A stretch of DNA of 64,000 nt from assembly GCA_963835135.1 (NCBI GenBank), contig CAWIEF010000003.1:620001-684000 (forward strand), read 5' to 3'. The position numbers were made by a program, and so were the translations under genes. The DNA is from JAVVHH01 sp963835135. GTDB taxonomy: Bacteria > Pseudomonadota > Alphaproteobacteria > Acetobacterales > Acetobacteraceae. This document shows, in pieces, positions 44,084 to 52,726 of the stretch; positions within the stretch are counted from its first letter, which is position 1, and the number at the start of each line of letters is the position of its first letter. Below the pieces are notes generated by a model, which was given only the letters and a program-made list of their open reading frames with translations, made no database searches and was not told the origin of the DNA.

Positions 44084-45658
44084 TCACGAAACTTGCCCAT
44101 ACGGCAGCGTTTGGCGCGTGACCTGAACAGTCTGACCGCCTTCCAAATTGACGATGAAGCGCTCGTTGATCGCTTGATACTGGATCTGCGCATCCGACTG
44201 GACGTAACCGAGACTCGTCCGCGACGCTGGATTGTTCGTCAAATCGCATATGACGTTGAAAGGCTGCGCGCCGTTGGTGCTCCCCAACACGCCCTGGCCG
44301 AGCAGGTTCTGGAGAAAGCTGAGCTGAGTGCTGCGAATGCGTCGGAACAGGCTCGCGTTGATGACCTGCCCAACATACTGACCCATTCCCGCGCTCAACG
44401 TCTCCGCGATGAAGTTCGTCAAACGGGTATAGTTGTCGCCGTTGGTCGCCGCGTTCGAGCTCGAATTGTGCCCGCCGCGCACGCCCCAGAACGAGCCCGC
44501 AGGCTGTGGATTGCAGATGACGTCGATGCCCACGCCCAGCAATGCCGTTAACTCCGCCGTGCTGTACGTGTTCGTGCTTCCACTCCCGGGCGTCCCCGCT
44601 CGCTGCGTGCCGACGATCCCATACAACGGCTTGTTGAGGCTGCTTTGCTCCGGACTGAGATTCGAAAGACGCCCGGCAACAAACCCCTGCGGACTGACGA
44701 GCCGGATCGTGCCCGCAACAGGATCGGACCACCAGACCCAGTCGCCGAACATCAATTTCGCGGAGTAGCTGTCGAGACCGGCACCCTGTTTGGCCGCGAT
44801 CGCCGAGTTGATCGTGTCGCCGCTCGGTCCGACCAGGATCACATACAATCCCTCTTGCTGGGCAAATCCCGCCTGCACCGTCCAGGTCGTCGCGTCATCG
44901 GTGTCTGCCAGCACCATCATGCTGCAGCCCTGACCGCGCAGCGCATACATGCCGCGACGGGGCGCCCCATCTACGCCGATGACCTGCGTCGCGCTCACCC
45001 CTGTGGCGCCGTCTGTGCCGCTCAACAGTGACTGCGACATGAGCACCGAAGGGCTGGTTCCCACGGCCGCGCCAAGGGTGGCGACGCAAAGCGAGCTCGG
45101 TCCACGCAGTGGGCCCTGCCCCAGATTGATTGCGTTCACCAGGTTTTGCCAGAACGTCGCCGGAGAGGGAGCAGCGATGTTGTCGAAGTTCTCCGCGACC
45201 TGTCCCGGCAGGCCCAAGGTCACGCGCCAAGTGCCGGCAGCGCTCCCCGGCGTCAGTTGCACACCGATTTGGTTCCCAAGCGAGCCCGTATAACAAGCGG
45301 TCAGCAGAACCGGATACCCGCTCGTGCCGTAGAAAAACGCGTACGTCGCCGCAGTGTCCGTGCCGTCCGTCACGCGCACGCAGCGGAAGTTCTGCGCGCC
45401 CTGCTGCACTGCCGTCGCGACATGCGTGCCCATGTCGAACTTGCGCCCTTGGATTTGCCCGAATGAGCGCGCGTAGTCCGCCATTGTCGAAACGATGACC
45501 GGCCGATTGACCGGCCCCCAGCTCGAAGTCCCGACGATCCCGACGATATTCGTCGGCACCCCGTTGACGACCAGGTTTTGCGGCGGAACGATCTGGACAT
45601 AGAGATCCGGAACCACCAACGCTGTCGTGTTCAGTGTTCCACTTTGAACGATCGGCAT
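44084..45658 (-). CDS. Tail sheath protein
   Basis: 524 residues. NIVGIVGTSSWGPVNRPVIV, DYARSFGQIQGRKFDMGTHV, VQQGAQNFRCVRVTDG in the N-terminal part and the conserved C-terminal sheath domain (LTNFIAETLSAGMGQYVGQV, NNPASRTSLGYVQSDAQIQY, RFIVNLEGGQTVQV) identify a contractile sheath. Presence of sheath plus gp25, J and V shows the particle has a myovirus-type tail. Confidence 0.93.
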   Translation of the reverse strand: MPIVQSGTLNTTALVVPDLYVQIVPPQNLVVNGVPTNIVGIVGTSSWGPVNRPVIVSTMADYARSFGQIQGRKFDMGTHVATAVQQGAQNFRCVRVTDGTDTAATYAFFYGTSGYPVLLTACYTGSLGNQIGVQLTPGSAAGTWRVTLGLPGQVAENFDNIAAPSPATFWQNLVNAINLGQGPLRGPSSLCVATLGAAVGTSPSVLMSQSLLSGTDGATGVSATQVIGVDGAPRRGMYALRGQGCSMMVLADTDDATTWTVQAGFAQQEGLYVILVGPSGDTINSAIAAKQGAGLDSYSAKLMFGDWVWWSDPVAGTIRLVSPQGFVAGRLSNLSPEQSSLNKPLYGIVGTQRAGTPGSGSTNTYSTAELTALLGVGIDVICNPQPAGSFWGVRGGHNSSSNAATNGDNYTRLTNFIAETLSAGMGQYVGQVINASLFRRIRSTQLSFLQNLLGQGVLGSTNGAQPFNVICDLTNNPASRTSLGYVQSDAQIQYQAINERFIVNLEGGQTVQVTRQTLPYGQVS

Positions 45659-45661
45659 TGA

Positions 45662-45802
45662 TTACTCCTCGCTCGGCGGCAGGATGCGCACGACATGCGC
45701 CGAATGCTCCGACCCAAGAATTTTCTCGATGGCCTGTTCCTCGGTGACGACATCACCGATCCGGTACGATCCAAACGGTCGCACCACGATCAGGTATTGC
45801 AT
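45662..45802 (-). CDS. Small protein between tail terminator and sheath
   Basis: 46 residues: MQYLIVVRPFGSYRIGDVVT and EEQAIEKILGSEHSAHVVRI. A short beta-alpha protein of unknown function, similar in size and place to small tail-completion accessory proteins. SD-like AAGGA precedes the ATG; an upstream Met in frame would overlap the preceding gene. Ends 3 bp before the sheath start. Confidence 0.5.
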   Translation of the reverse strand: MQYLIVVRPFGSYRIGDVVTEEQAIEKILGSEHSAHVVRILPPSEE

Positions 45803-45824
45803 GGAAGATCCTTCGCTCTTGAGT

Positions 45825-46631
45825 TCAACCAAGCCAGTCGACACCATTGACGTCGGCAACTCCGAACAGCATCGACGGAAGACTTTCCGTCATGACTGTC
45901 GGATATTCGACTGAGTACAATAAATCCCGCCGCCACAATCCACCGGCGGCGCCGTCGTCCGTGATCGCCTCGCCCGCAAGCCGCAGCCGACACGCCCACC
46001 CGCCAACGTCGATGAACGGCCAGCCCGCCATCCCAACATCCACCAGGCTGACAGCCGCATCGCGGGTCGACGGATCGGGGCACCAGAAACTGACCCGAAA
46101 CCGGCCCTCTTGTCGGCGCAGTTCCTGACCACCCTGGCCATCCGCCACGACACGCGCCAGCGTATTGCGCCCGCTTATCAAATGGACACTCGTCCCAGTC
46201 GCAACGGCCGGCCGGTCAGCTCGGATCTGCGCCGCGAGCGCCGCAGCGACCAAAGCAGCTGAGTCCCCGGCTCGCATCCGATACGCATACGCAAGGCCGT
46301 CGACCGCGATCCCGGCCACCTGCCCCGCTCCACCCGACCCGGCGAACGTCACCAACTCGCTGCTCACGCTCGCCGTCATCGTCACCGGCAGCAGGCTCCC
46401 CTGCCATTCCGTGGAATACCGCGTCGTATCCCGCATCGCCCCCGACACCGGCACGACGGAGACATGCACCACGCCTCGTTCCAGATCGGTTTCCAAAGCG
46501 CCAGCAACCGGCCAGCCACGATAGATCTTGCAAACGTTGCCGATGGTGCTGTCGCCGAGCGCACCTCCGGGATACAGCGTGCCGGCGATCAACGCGGCAA
46601 GAGCCTGCTCGACATCTGAACGATCCGGCAT
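45825..46631 (-). CDS. Head-tail/tail completion protein
   Basis: 268 residues. DVEQALAALIAGTLYPGGAL, CKIYRGWPVAGALETDLERG and the C-terminal WRRDLLYSVEYPTVMTESLP suggest a tail terminator-type protein; the middle has a repeated-beta insert (LVTFAGSGGAGQVAGIAVDG). No definitive family match. It is immediately upstream of the sheath region, consistent with a collar or terminator role. Confidence 0.45.
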   Translation of the reverse strand: MPDRSDVEQALAALIAGTLYPGGALGDSTIGNVCKIYRGWPVAGALETDLERGVVHVSVVPVSGAMRDTTRYSTEWQGSLLPVTMTASVSSELVTFAGSGGAGQVAGIAVDGLAYAYRMRAGDSAALVAAALAAQIRADRPAVATGTSVHLISGRNTLARVVADGQGGQELRRQEGRFRVSFWCPDPSTRDAAVSLVDVGMAGWPFIDVGGWACRLRLAGEAITDDGAAGGLWRRDLLYSVEYPTVMTESLPSMLFGVADVNGVDWLG

Positions 46632-46667
46632 GCGCCCTCGATCAATGGTTCATCTAACCGGTCGCCC

Positions 46668-47297
46668 TCAGGCTTCGGTGCCCGCAACCGAAAGCCACCG
46701 GCCCATCTCAGTGGTCTCTGTTGTTCTTACAACGTAACGGCGCCCTGCGCTGTCCTGCAGCAGATCCGATGCAAGCACGGGCACCGGGCTGATCGGCATG
46801 ATCACCGACCAGTTCGTCTGCCCACCATCCGCCGGCAACTCGCCAGACCGGCCGCTTCCAGCCGAAACGATCTGTACCGGCCAGTCGCCGAGCACGAGCG
46901 ACAGCGACGCTTCCGTCACCCCGCCATATGCATTGAGCCCAGCCGCCCGCGAGCCGCTCGCCCTGAGTACGTCGACCGACGCGTTCGTCAGCACGCAGAC
47001 GGGCTGACGCATCGGCGGGAGCGCCGCAATGAACAGAACCCCGCGCGGTCCCCGCAAATAGTCGCCGACCTGCGAGGCCACCGCGTCGAAGCTCGCCCTG
47101 ATCGCTCGCTCGAACCCGCGCGGCGTGCGAAGGCCCGATGAGCCCCAACTCAGGCTCACCGGCAGACGCATGATGAGGTTTTCGCTCGCCAGCGGATTGA
47201 ATGCCGACCGCGGCCTGAACACGTCGTAGCTGTCGCCAATGGCCCGGGCCGCGTTCCCCAGGCCTCGACTCATCAGGTTGTGGAAACGATCCGACAT
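46668..47297 (-). CDS. Conserved phage protein, head-tail region
   Basis: 209 residues. Starts MSDRFHNLMSRGLGNAARAI and has GDSYDVFRPRSAFNPLASEN, VFRPR-type and GRRYVVRTTETTEMGRWLSV stretches; no catalytic motif. Position between the connector-like gene and the terminator-like gene suggests a tail-completion or neck component. The start overlaps the previous stop. Confidence 0.45.
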   Translation of the reverse strand: MSDRFHNLMSRGLGNAARAIGDSYDVFRPRSAFNPLASENLIMRLPVSLSWGSSGLRTPRGFERAIRASFDAVASQVGDYLRGPRGVLFIAALPPMRQPVCVLTNASVDVLRASGSRAAGLNAYGGVTEASLSLVLGDWPVQIVSAGSGRSGELPADGGQTNWSVIMPISPVPVLASDLLQDSAGRRYVVRTTETTEMGRWLSVAGTEA

Positions 47298-47674
47298 CAG
47301 ACGACCAGCTTGACGCTATTACCTCCGGACAAGCCCGGACCAGGGGGCACCCCGAGGAACGCGCAAAGCCGGAAACGCCAGTCGTCGAACAGCTTGGACC
47401 GCTCGGCAATTTCCTTTGGGTTGCGCACCCACTCGCCGGCAGTCGACGTGTCGAGCGCCGATGCCGCCTCCGGCACCGACAGTTCGAGCCCGCACAGCGA
47501 ACCAAGATAACGCCTCAGCACGTCCTCCTCCGAGCTGCCGAGGTTGTTCAGCCGATACTCCACCAGGCCAGCCGCCTGGTAGAACTGCCACCCCATGTTG
47601 CCGGACGCGTTGGTCCCAAACACCGGGTAGCCCATGAAGCGCCGCGCATCGGTTTTCTCGGCATCGGTCAGCAC
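47297..47674 (-). CDS. Conserved phage head-tail connector-like protein
   Basis: 125 residues: LTDAEKTDARRFMGYPVFGT, GWQFYQAAGLVEYRLNNLGS, VLRRYLGSLCGLELSVPEAA and LFDDWRFRLCAFLGVPPGPG. Helical, with the size and place of a connector/adaptor protein just after the capsid gene. Start set at a GTG with a good SD (GAGGAGC); the frame continues upstream into the capsid gene without a convincing start. Family not recognised with certainty. Confidence 0.5.
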   Translation of the reverse strand: MLTDAEKTDARRFMGYPVFGTNASGNMGWQFYQAAGLVEYRLNNLGSSEEDVLRRYLGSLCGLELSVPEAASALDTSTAGEWVRNPKEIAERSKLFDDWRFRLCAFLGVPPGPGLSGGNSVKLVV

Positions 47675-47718
47675 GATCGCTCCTCGCTTCCGTTCATGTC
47701 GTGGCGAGATCGTTCCAA

Positions 47719-49041
47719 TCAGCCGATGTGCTCGACCATCACGGCCCGCTTGTACGAAGCATTCGTCGCCGTCGGCACGACCAGCGGGTTCGTCATCGTG
47801 TCGCTGGGCGCGCAGAAACCACCGATCCAATACCAGCTCTGCGCGATGATCTGCTGCAACCGGTCGATCGGCTCGCGTGTCACCATCGCGATCCCATCGA
47901 CGACGCTGACGATGCTGTCCGACGGTGCGATGTCGCTCTCCGCCATCCCCGCAAAATCGCCTTCGATCAGCGCGCCCTGGCCGACGATGATCGGCCGTCG
48001 AACCACCGCTCCGGCCAACGTCGGATGCGCCTGCACATAGGCCTCCGTCGTCGGCACGAACCGCAGCCCGAGGAAGTCGTTGACCATGCCGTTGCGGAAC
48101 ACTTGGTTCGCACTCGTCGCGCCCTGGAATAGCTGCCGGAAATCCGGGTCCGCAAATAGCTGCCGCGAGCTGACCGGGTCCAAGTAACAGTTGTATGCGC
48201 CGTCGATCTCCGGCACCGCGTTCATCCGCAATTTGCTCACCGCATCGAGCAAGCTGCCCATCGTCAGCGTGTCCGTCGCCGTCAGCCCCGCCGTCGTCAT
48301 TCGGGCGTTCGGCCGGATGATGACGCTCGCATTGGCCGCCTGCACCGGACTGCCCAGCGCGCCATCCGACGTGCTGACGTTGTCTGCAAACGTAAGCGAC
48401 CCAGAGATGCCGCCGGGCGTCGTGCTCACGTTGATCGAGTCGGCCGTCGTGCCAATCAGCGAATGTACGCCAGCCCCGGTCGTAACCGTCAGCGTCGTGC
48501 TACCGCCCACCGGGTTCTGCACGCCGTTGACGAACGCCGACGTGAACCCGCGGATATCGTCCACTGCAATGGTCGGCCCCGCCGCACCGAGCGCGGTGCG
48601 AACGCGCGTGTTGCCCCCGAAATACGGCGCGAACAGCGCATTGCGCGCCAGTTCGTCCAAGCTCCGGGCCGCCTGCTCACCATTGATCGCCGCGTTCTGC
48701 AGAAACTGCCCCGCGATCCCGACCCGGCTTGTCACCATGTTCAAGTCGGTCGTCGCCGCATAGTGGTTGATCGTGATCGTATACTGCTCGATCCCCCAAC
48801 CCGTCGGAACCAACCCGTTATCCAGGTTCGTGTTCGTCGCCGCCGGAACCGGCTGCGTCACGCTCGGCTTCAGCCCGGCCCGCGTCTTCGTCAGCGTCTC
48901 GCCGATCCCGACGGCAAACTCCTGCCGATCCGCGCAAGCCCGATAACCGAGCCGCGAGCTCATCGCCTGCTGGAACTCCCGCTCGAGGAAGCCCTGCTGG
49001 ATGATCGGCTGCAACACGGCCGGAAAGTTTGAGATGCCCAT
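47719..49041 (-). CDS. Major capsid protein
   Basis: 440 residues. Coat-protein-like order: an N-terminal helical arm (PIIQQGFLEREFQQAMSSRL), a central beta-rich insertion (LTVTTGAGVHSLIGTTADSI) and a long C-terminal domain (NCYLDPVSSRQLFADPDFRQ, LFQGATSANQVFRNGMVNDF, GLRFVPTTEAYVQAHP). The last part resembles P22-type/HK97-fold coats. Between scaffold-like and connector genes. No maturation protease gene is nearby, which fits a P22-type head. Confidence 0.78.
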   Translation of the reverse strand: MGISNFPAVLQPIIQQGFLEREFQQAMSSRLGYRACADRQEFAVGIGETLTKTRAGLKPSVTQPVPAATNTNLDNGLVPTGWGIEQYTITINHYAATTDLNMVTSRVGIAGQFLQNAAINGEQAARSLDELARNALFAPYFGGNTRVRTALGAAGPTIAVDDIRGFTSAFVNGVQNPVGGSTTLTVTTGAGVHSLIGTTADSINVSTTPGGISGSLTFADNVSTSDGALGSPVQAANASVIIRPNARMTTAGLTATDTLTMGSLLDAVSKLRMNAVPEIDGAYNCYLDPVSSRQLFADPDFRQLFQGATSANQVFRNGMVNDFLGLRFVPTTEAYVQAHPTLAGAVVRRPIIVGQGALIEGDFAGMAESDIAPSDSIVSVVDGIAMVTREPIDRLQQIIAQSWYWIGGFCAPSDTMTNPLVVPTATNASYKRAVMVEHIG

Positions 49042-49068
49042 AGTGTCCTGTCCCTAACAAGCGGTTTC

Positions 49069-49091
49069 GGCCCGGCGCGCTACAGCGGGCC
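49069..49091. other. GC-rich hairpin in the capsid-gene leader
   Basis: Perfect 6-bp inverted repeat GGCCCG ... CGGGCC with an 11-nt loop in the 192-bp gap before the capsid gene. The same gap holds AT-rich sequence near 49205-49230. It could modulate capsid expression or end the upstream transcript; no U-run follows. Confidence 0.3.
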
Positions 49092-49233
49092 AGGCCAACA
49101 AATCAGATCAACCCCGCCACGGCAGGGAAAGCAGCGGTCTCAGCAAGGCGCGGTCAAAACCCGCATCATGGGAAAGAGGTCTCGAATTTCCGGGTCATCC
49201 GGTCAAGTATTTTTTCCTATTCAAGCAAACGAT

Positions 49234-49626
49234 TTAACGTCGCCGCAGCAGCTCGGCCCGCGCCACTCGCCATTCATCCACCGACATCTCCATCGCCGTC
49301 TTCGCTTTCGGCGGCGACGCCCGCGGCGCCACCGCCGGACTGCTGCTGCTGCTGCGTCCAAAAAGCCAAGGCTTCTCCTGCCGCAAGCGCTGCATGATCT
49401 CAGCGCCGTCCGGCAACTCGCCGGCCTCGTTCACGGCCAACCCGGCGGTGTCCACCAGCTTGACACCGTCCAAGTCGATCATACCCGCGCGTGCCGCGGC
49501 CGTTCGCAGTTCGGCTTGCACCAATTTGCCGCGTAGCGCAGCGACTTGCGCCAGCTCCGCCGCATGCGCCTCCCCTCCGACCGCGTCGGTCAGCCTGTCC
49601 TCGGTCCCAAATGCTTCGTCGCTCAT
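49234..49626 (-). CDS. Scaffold-like head assembly protein
   Basis: 130 residues, charged and helical: TEDRLTDAVGGEAHAAELAQ, VAALRGKLVQAELRTAAARA, VKLVDTAGLAVNEAGELPDG and a C-terminal MSVDEWRVARAELLRRR. Typical of small phage scaffolding proteins between portal and capsid, with a Ser/Pro linker before a basic coat-binding helix. The ATG overlaps the portal stop (ATGA). Inference from composition and place. Confidence 0.6.
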   Translation of the reverse strand: MSDEAFGTEDRLTDAVGGEAHAAELAQVAALRGKLVQAELRTAAARAGMIDLDGVKLVDTAGLAVNEAGELPDGAEIMQRLRQEKPWLFGRSSSSSPAVAPRASPPKAKTAMEMSVDEWRVARAELLRRR

Positions 49627-50984
49627 GCCTGCTCCCCAACCACGCCCCATTCGGCCGCCAGCCAGCGCTGCGCCGTCTCTGGCTTCAACTGCTTCGCCTC
49701 GATCAATTGCAGCAGCGTCGACGCATCGCGCGCCCGGTCCTCGCTGCCCGCCGGATACCAGGGCGGCCAGATCAACCGGAGCGGAGCCTCGCAATCCAGC
49801 TCCGGCAGGTCCTGCCCTTCGACCCGCAGCTTGTAACGCTGCGACGCTTGCAGGATCATTCTGCAAATCGGCACGATCCCACCCTCGCCGTAACTCACCC
49901 GAAGGTTGTCGGCCAGGAAGATCAGCCCCTGATTCATCATCTCCAGCGCTCGGCCCGAAGCCGGAGCACCCAGCCGGCTCGCGTCCGACCGGTTCCCGTG
50001 CACGCTCTCCAGCGCCAGCTCTCGCAGCATGCGCACATAATCCAGCACCGCGCCCGCTGCCGTCCCACCGATCTCCAACAGCCGCGCATCGCCCTTCTCG
50101 CTTACGACCAGCGCGTTCCCGGCGCTGCGCACCATCTCGCCCTCCAGCCCCGCCGGCTCCTTGATCAGCAGCGTCGGATCGGATGAATACTTCAGTCCAC
50201 GCCCAGCCTGACTGAGCTGGTAATCGATCTCGATCCCTGTCTCGACCGCCGCCCTGAACGTGCAGGCGCCGTCCGGCGCGATCCCGCCCGGTAGGTTGCG
50301 GATCCAAACCAGCGGAACGAACCCCAAGCCATGCTGCACCGTCCGCTCCGGGTCGGCCTCCAGCGGCGTCGTCGCACCGACCTGCTGCGGCACGAACCAG
50401 GTTTCCTCCTCGCGGTCCCACCGGCGCTGGAACCAATATTGCGCCCCCGCCTCGATCCCGTCGTAACCGGCCGCGAGCAGGTCCGCACCCGGCACTTTGT
50501 AGCGCTCGATGACGCTCAGCAGCGCGTCGGGCTCACCCGGGTCCCACGTCGGTGTCAGCCACGTCGTCTCCAGCACGTCGAGAAAGACGCGCCCCCGTAG
50601 AATCCGCAGCAACACGCAGGCGCTCCCGACACTCCCTCGGATCGCCGCCTCCGTCATGATCTGGTTGAGCTTGCAGTCGCGAGCAATCGCCGCGATCGCG
50701 TCGCGGACGTCGTCGCTCTGGCTCGCTACGACCGGAAAATGGCCCTCGCTGAACAGGAGGGCCACGCTGTCCTCCACGACGATCCGCGCCAACGCATAGC
50801 GCACGCTCGGCCGCCGTTGCCGCAACGGGATATACTCGCCTGACGAGGTCCGCTCGTCGTGGAACTCGAACGGCAGCGCATCATACAGCGTCCCGTCCAG
50901 CACGCGCCGCATCAGATCCAACCGCCGCGTCCGCGCCGGAAAGTCCGGATCGGCCGGGATGTTGTCGCAAATCGATTGGAACAT
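49623..50984 (-). CDS. Portal protein
   Basis: 453 residues. ARIVVEDSVALLFSEGHFPV, AAIARDCKLNQIMTEAAIRG, VFLDVLETTWLTPTWDPGEP, PLVWIRNLPGGIAPDGACTF and KYSSDPTLLIKEPAGLEGEM are portal-like segments (wing, stem, and long C-terminal crown), with VHGNRSDASRLGAPASGRAL in the stem region. Forms the dodecameric DNA channel. It is upstream of scaffold and capsid in one run. Confidence 0.85.
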   Translation of the reverse strand: MFQSICDNIPADPDFPARTRRLDLMRRVLDGTLYDALPFEFHDERTSSGEYIPLRQRRPSVRYALARIVVEDSVALLFSEGHFPVVASQSDDVRDAIAAIARDCKLNQIMTEAAIRGSVGSACVLLRILRGRVFLDVLETTWLTPTWDPGEPDALLSVIERYKVPGADLLAAGYDGIEAGAQYWFQRRWDREEETWFVPQQVGATTPLEADPERTVQHGLGFVPLVWIRNLPGGIAPDGACTFRAAVETGIEIDYQLSQAGRGLKYSSDPTLLIKEPAGLEGEMVRSAGNALVVSEKGDARLLEIGGTAAGAVLDYVRMLRELALESVHGNRSDASRLGAPASGRALEMMNQGLIFLADNLRVSYGEGGIVPICRMILQASQRYKLRVEGQDLPELDCEAPLRLIWPPWYPAGSEDRARDASTLLQLIEAKQLKPETAQRWLAAEWGVVGEQA

Positions 50985-51222
50985 CGTCTGGAACCCTCGT
51001 CGCCCAAGGCGCGCTCGGCACGAGCGATGCCCGCCAGCCTCGGTCGCGCCAGATGCAGAAGCGCAGTCTGCCGCCCGTCGCGAGAGCCTCGGCGACGCAA
51101 CGGCGGTTCAAAGTGTCAAAGCATCAGACCCGTCGGCGCGACATCCGCTCGGCGCGCAATTCGTCAGCCTAGAAGAAGCTTGTAAATTTCATGGGGCGCA
51201 CGAGCAAGACTATTTTCTTAGA
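50985..51222 (-). other. 238-bp gap between Imm11-like gene and portal
   Basis: No convincing gene. A 51111-50881 frame starting MNRRCVAEALATGGRLRFCI would run over the portal start and is not supported by an SD. The half next to the Imm11-like gene (51160-51222) is AT-rich against the GC-rich surroundings, as seen at the edges of inserted cargo genes. No clear terminator hairpin was seen. Confidence 0.4.
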
Positions 51223-51903
51223 TCAGCCAACCCGCCGCGCCAATATATCGCGCGCCATCGCCCGGCGCCGCTCGACGTCCTGCAGCGACACCGGCTCGAA
51301 CATCTTGCCAAATCCAACGCCCGCCGGATGCAGGACCCCGCCCTCGCCGGCAGACCACACCAGATCGAATTGAAAGCCCGTCAGCCCATGTGCCGCAACC
51401 ACGCTCCGCAACTCGTCGCGCGCGAACAGCACCCCTTGCGGATACTCCGGAATGCGGAACAGGAGCGGCGCCCGCTTCAACCCGCTGGCCCGGAACGCCA
51501 GCCGCCGCGTCGTCGTGATCCAGCTGAACGATCCCCAAGCGCCTTCGACCACGCTCCAATCGGCGTCGGTCTTCTCCCGGTCCATCACCTCCGCCAGCGC
51601 CATGCAGTTCAGCCACCAATACGGCAGGCCGAGCACCCGCACCGGCCAGAACTCCCCGCCCTCTTTCAACAGCGGAGCGAGGACCTCGCGGGCGAACGCG
51701 CTGACCAAGAACCCATCCGCCCCGGTATTCATCGTCAGGCAGTCGGCCGCGATGAACTCACCCGCCCCTTCGTCCAGCCGCGTGAACTCGATCTCGTCCC
51801 ATGGTTCCGCGACCGGCATCCCGCCACGCGCCTGCCACGCGCTGTCAGGGACAGGCCGTAGCATGCTGAAGGCAGGGTCGCCGCGTACGAGAAACAGGTG
51901 CAC
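51223..51903 (-). CDS. Imm11-family (DUF1629-like) immunity protein
   Basis: 226 residues. Similar in layout to imm11 proteins: EFTRLDEGAGEFIAADCLTM, the middle VRVLGLPYWWLNCMALAEVM and DRE after it, PLLFRIPEYPQGVLFARDEL and the end GLTGFQFDLVWSAGEGG. Such proteins neutralise AHH-type or other polymorphic toxins encoded just upstream. GTG start, three codons after the stop of a 24-codon open frame. The toxin-like gene directly upstream supports the call. Confidence 0.7.
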   Translation of the reverse strand: MHLFLVRGDPAFSMLRPVPDSAWQARGGMPVAEPWDEIEFTRLDEGAGEFIAADCLTMNTGADGFLVSAFAREVLAPLLKEGGEFWPVRVLGLPYWWLNCMALAEVMDREKTDADWSVVEGAWGSFSWITTTRRLAFRASGLKRAPLLFRIPEYPQGVLFARDELRSVVAAHGLTGFQFDLVWSAGEGGVLHPAGVGFGKMFEPVSLQDVERRRAMARDILARRVG

Positions 51904-52498
51904 TCTTTAGGCGAGCTCCACCGCCGCCTGAAGCGTGGAAACGCTCGCGGCCGCCCCGCGCAGCGAGTCTAGCTTCCTCATCGGTCCGCCCTCCTGCTGC
52001 GCTCCCGCCCGCCGACACGGAACGGGCCACCAAAACTTGCAACGCGTCTTGCAACCGAACAGCCGCAGCATCTTCGGAACGCGCCACAAGCTCAATTCCA
52101 ATCTTCTGTATAGTCTGAAGCATAATGAGACGCCCAGCCGCAAAGCCACCATGCGGCAACACCGCCTCGGCAAACAACGCCGCAGACGACAGACGTAGGT
52201 TCACCGTGTGCAGGAACTCCTGTCGATGCAGCCCCTGGCCCTGATGGAAGGATCTCGGTACGATCGCCGCATTGATGATGCTGTGCACGCCGATCGACCA
52301 CCGCGCCATGATCCTGCGACCCGGCGCCGCGCCATCTAATCCAGCGGCAACAATATGATGCACGTCCAACTCATGCGCGAACCACACGCTCGGCTCGATC
52401 TGGCACCGCTGCAGGGCGATGCGTACACCCCGCCTCAGCCGCTCCGGCCACTCACCGTCCACAGAAGAAGCCACCTCGCCAACTGGCTGTTTGCTCAT
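51845..52498 (-). CDS. AHH-type HNH/Endo VII-fold nuclease toxin-like protein
   Basis: 217 residues if read to the stop. Core about 40-105: FAHELDVHHIVAAGLDG (H47, H48), RRIMARWSIGVHSIINAAIV (N76) and SFHQGQGLHRQEFLHTVNL (H85, H91, H97), matching the HH...N...H...H pattern of the AHH nuclease family. No signal peptide, delivery domain or other toxin module. SD GGAGG precedes the ATG. The C-terminal 55 residues after about 160 look like out-of-frame sequence and overlap the immunity gene start by 59 bp, so the true end may lie earlier or a frameshift may be present. Confidence 0.72.
   Translation of the reverse strand: MSKQPVGEVASSVDGEWPERLRRGVRIALQRCQIEPSVWFAHELDVHHIVAAGLDGAAPGRRIMARWSIGVHSIINAAIVPRSFHQGQGLHRQEFLHTVNLRLSSAALFAEAVLPHGGFAAGRLIMLQTIQKIGIELVARSEDAAAVRLQDALQVLVARSVSAGGSAAGGRTDEEARLAARGGRERFHASGGGGARLKSAPVSRTRRPCLQHATACP
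51907..51981 (-). CDS. Possible 24-residue leader peptide before the Imm11-like gene
   Basis: ATG with a strong SD (AGGAGGG, 7 bases upstream) opens 24 codons, MRKLDSLRGAAASVSTLQAA then VELA, ending with TAA only 3 bases before the Imm11 GTG. Either a leader giving translational coupling, or the genuine C-terminus of the AHH protein reached by a frameshift, since the helical tail looks protein-like. Not supported by homology. Confidence 0.3.
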   Translation of the reverse strand: MRKLDSLRGAAASVSTLQAAVELA

Positions 52499-52631
52499 CT
52501 ACGCCTCCGAGACGAGCACCCGTGATTGTCTAAATTCGCCACCGGCCGCGGAAACCGTTTAAGTTGAAAATTCTTCAGTTCCGCACCTAATGGTTGCACC
52601 AATCAACAGAACGTCCGGTTTTTATTAACAA

Positions 52632-52647
52632 GCAACCCCAAGGTTGC
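52632..52647 (-). terminator. Hairpin downstream of the large terminase gene
   Basis: Perfect inverted repeat GCAACC-4 nt-GGTTGC, followed on the minus strand by TTGTTAATAAAAA. It lies about 80 bp after the terminase stop, in an AT-rich 228-bp gap that also contains a second direct copy of GGTTGCA (52592-52598). Could end the terminase transcript or bind a regulator of the AHH gene. Confidence 0.4.
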
Positions 52648-52726
52648 AAACGACCCAACCCGCGCAACCTCTGGAACCGCCGTCTAATCACGGCGGTTTA
52701 GCGACCAAAGAACGATTTCCCTTGTC

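Noticed and set aside
49234..50436. A 400-residue minus-strand frame covering part of the portal gene
   Set aside because: Only its last 130 residues are protein-like (scaffold candidate); the rest is the portal read out of frame. The ATGA overlap places the real start at 49626.
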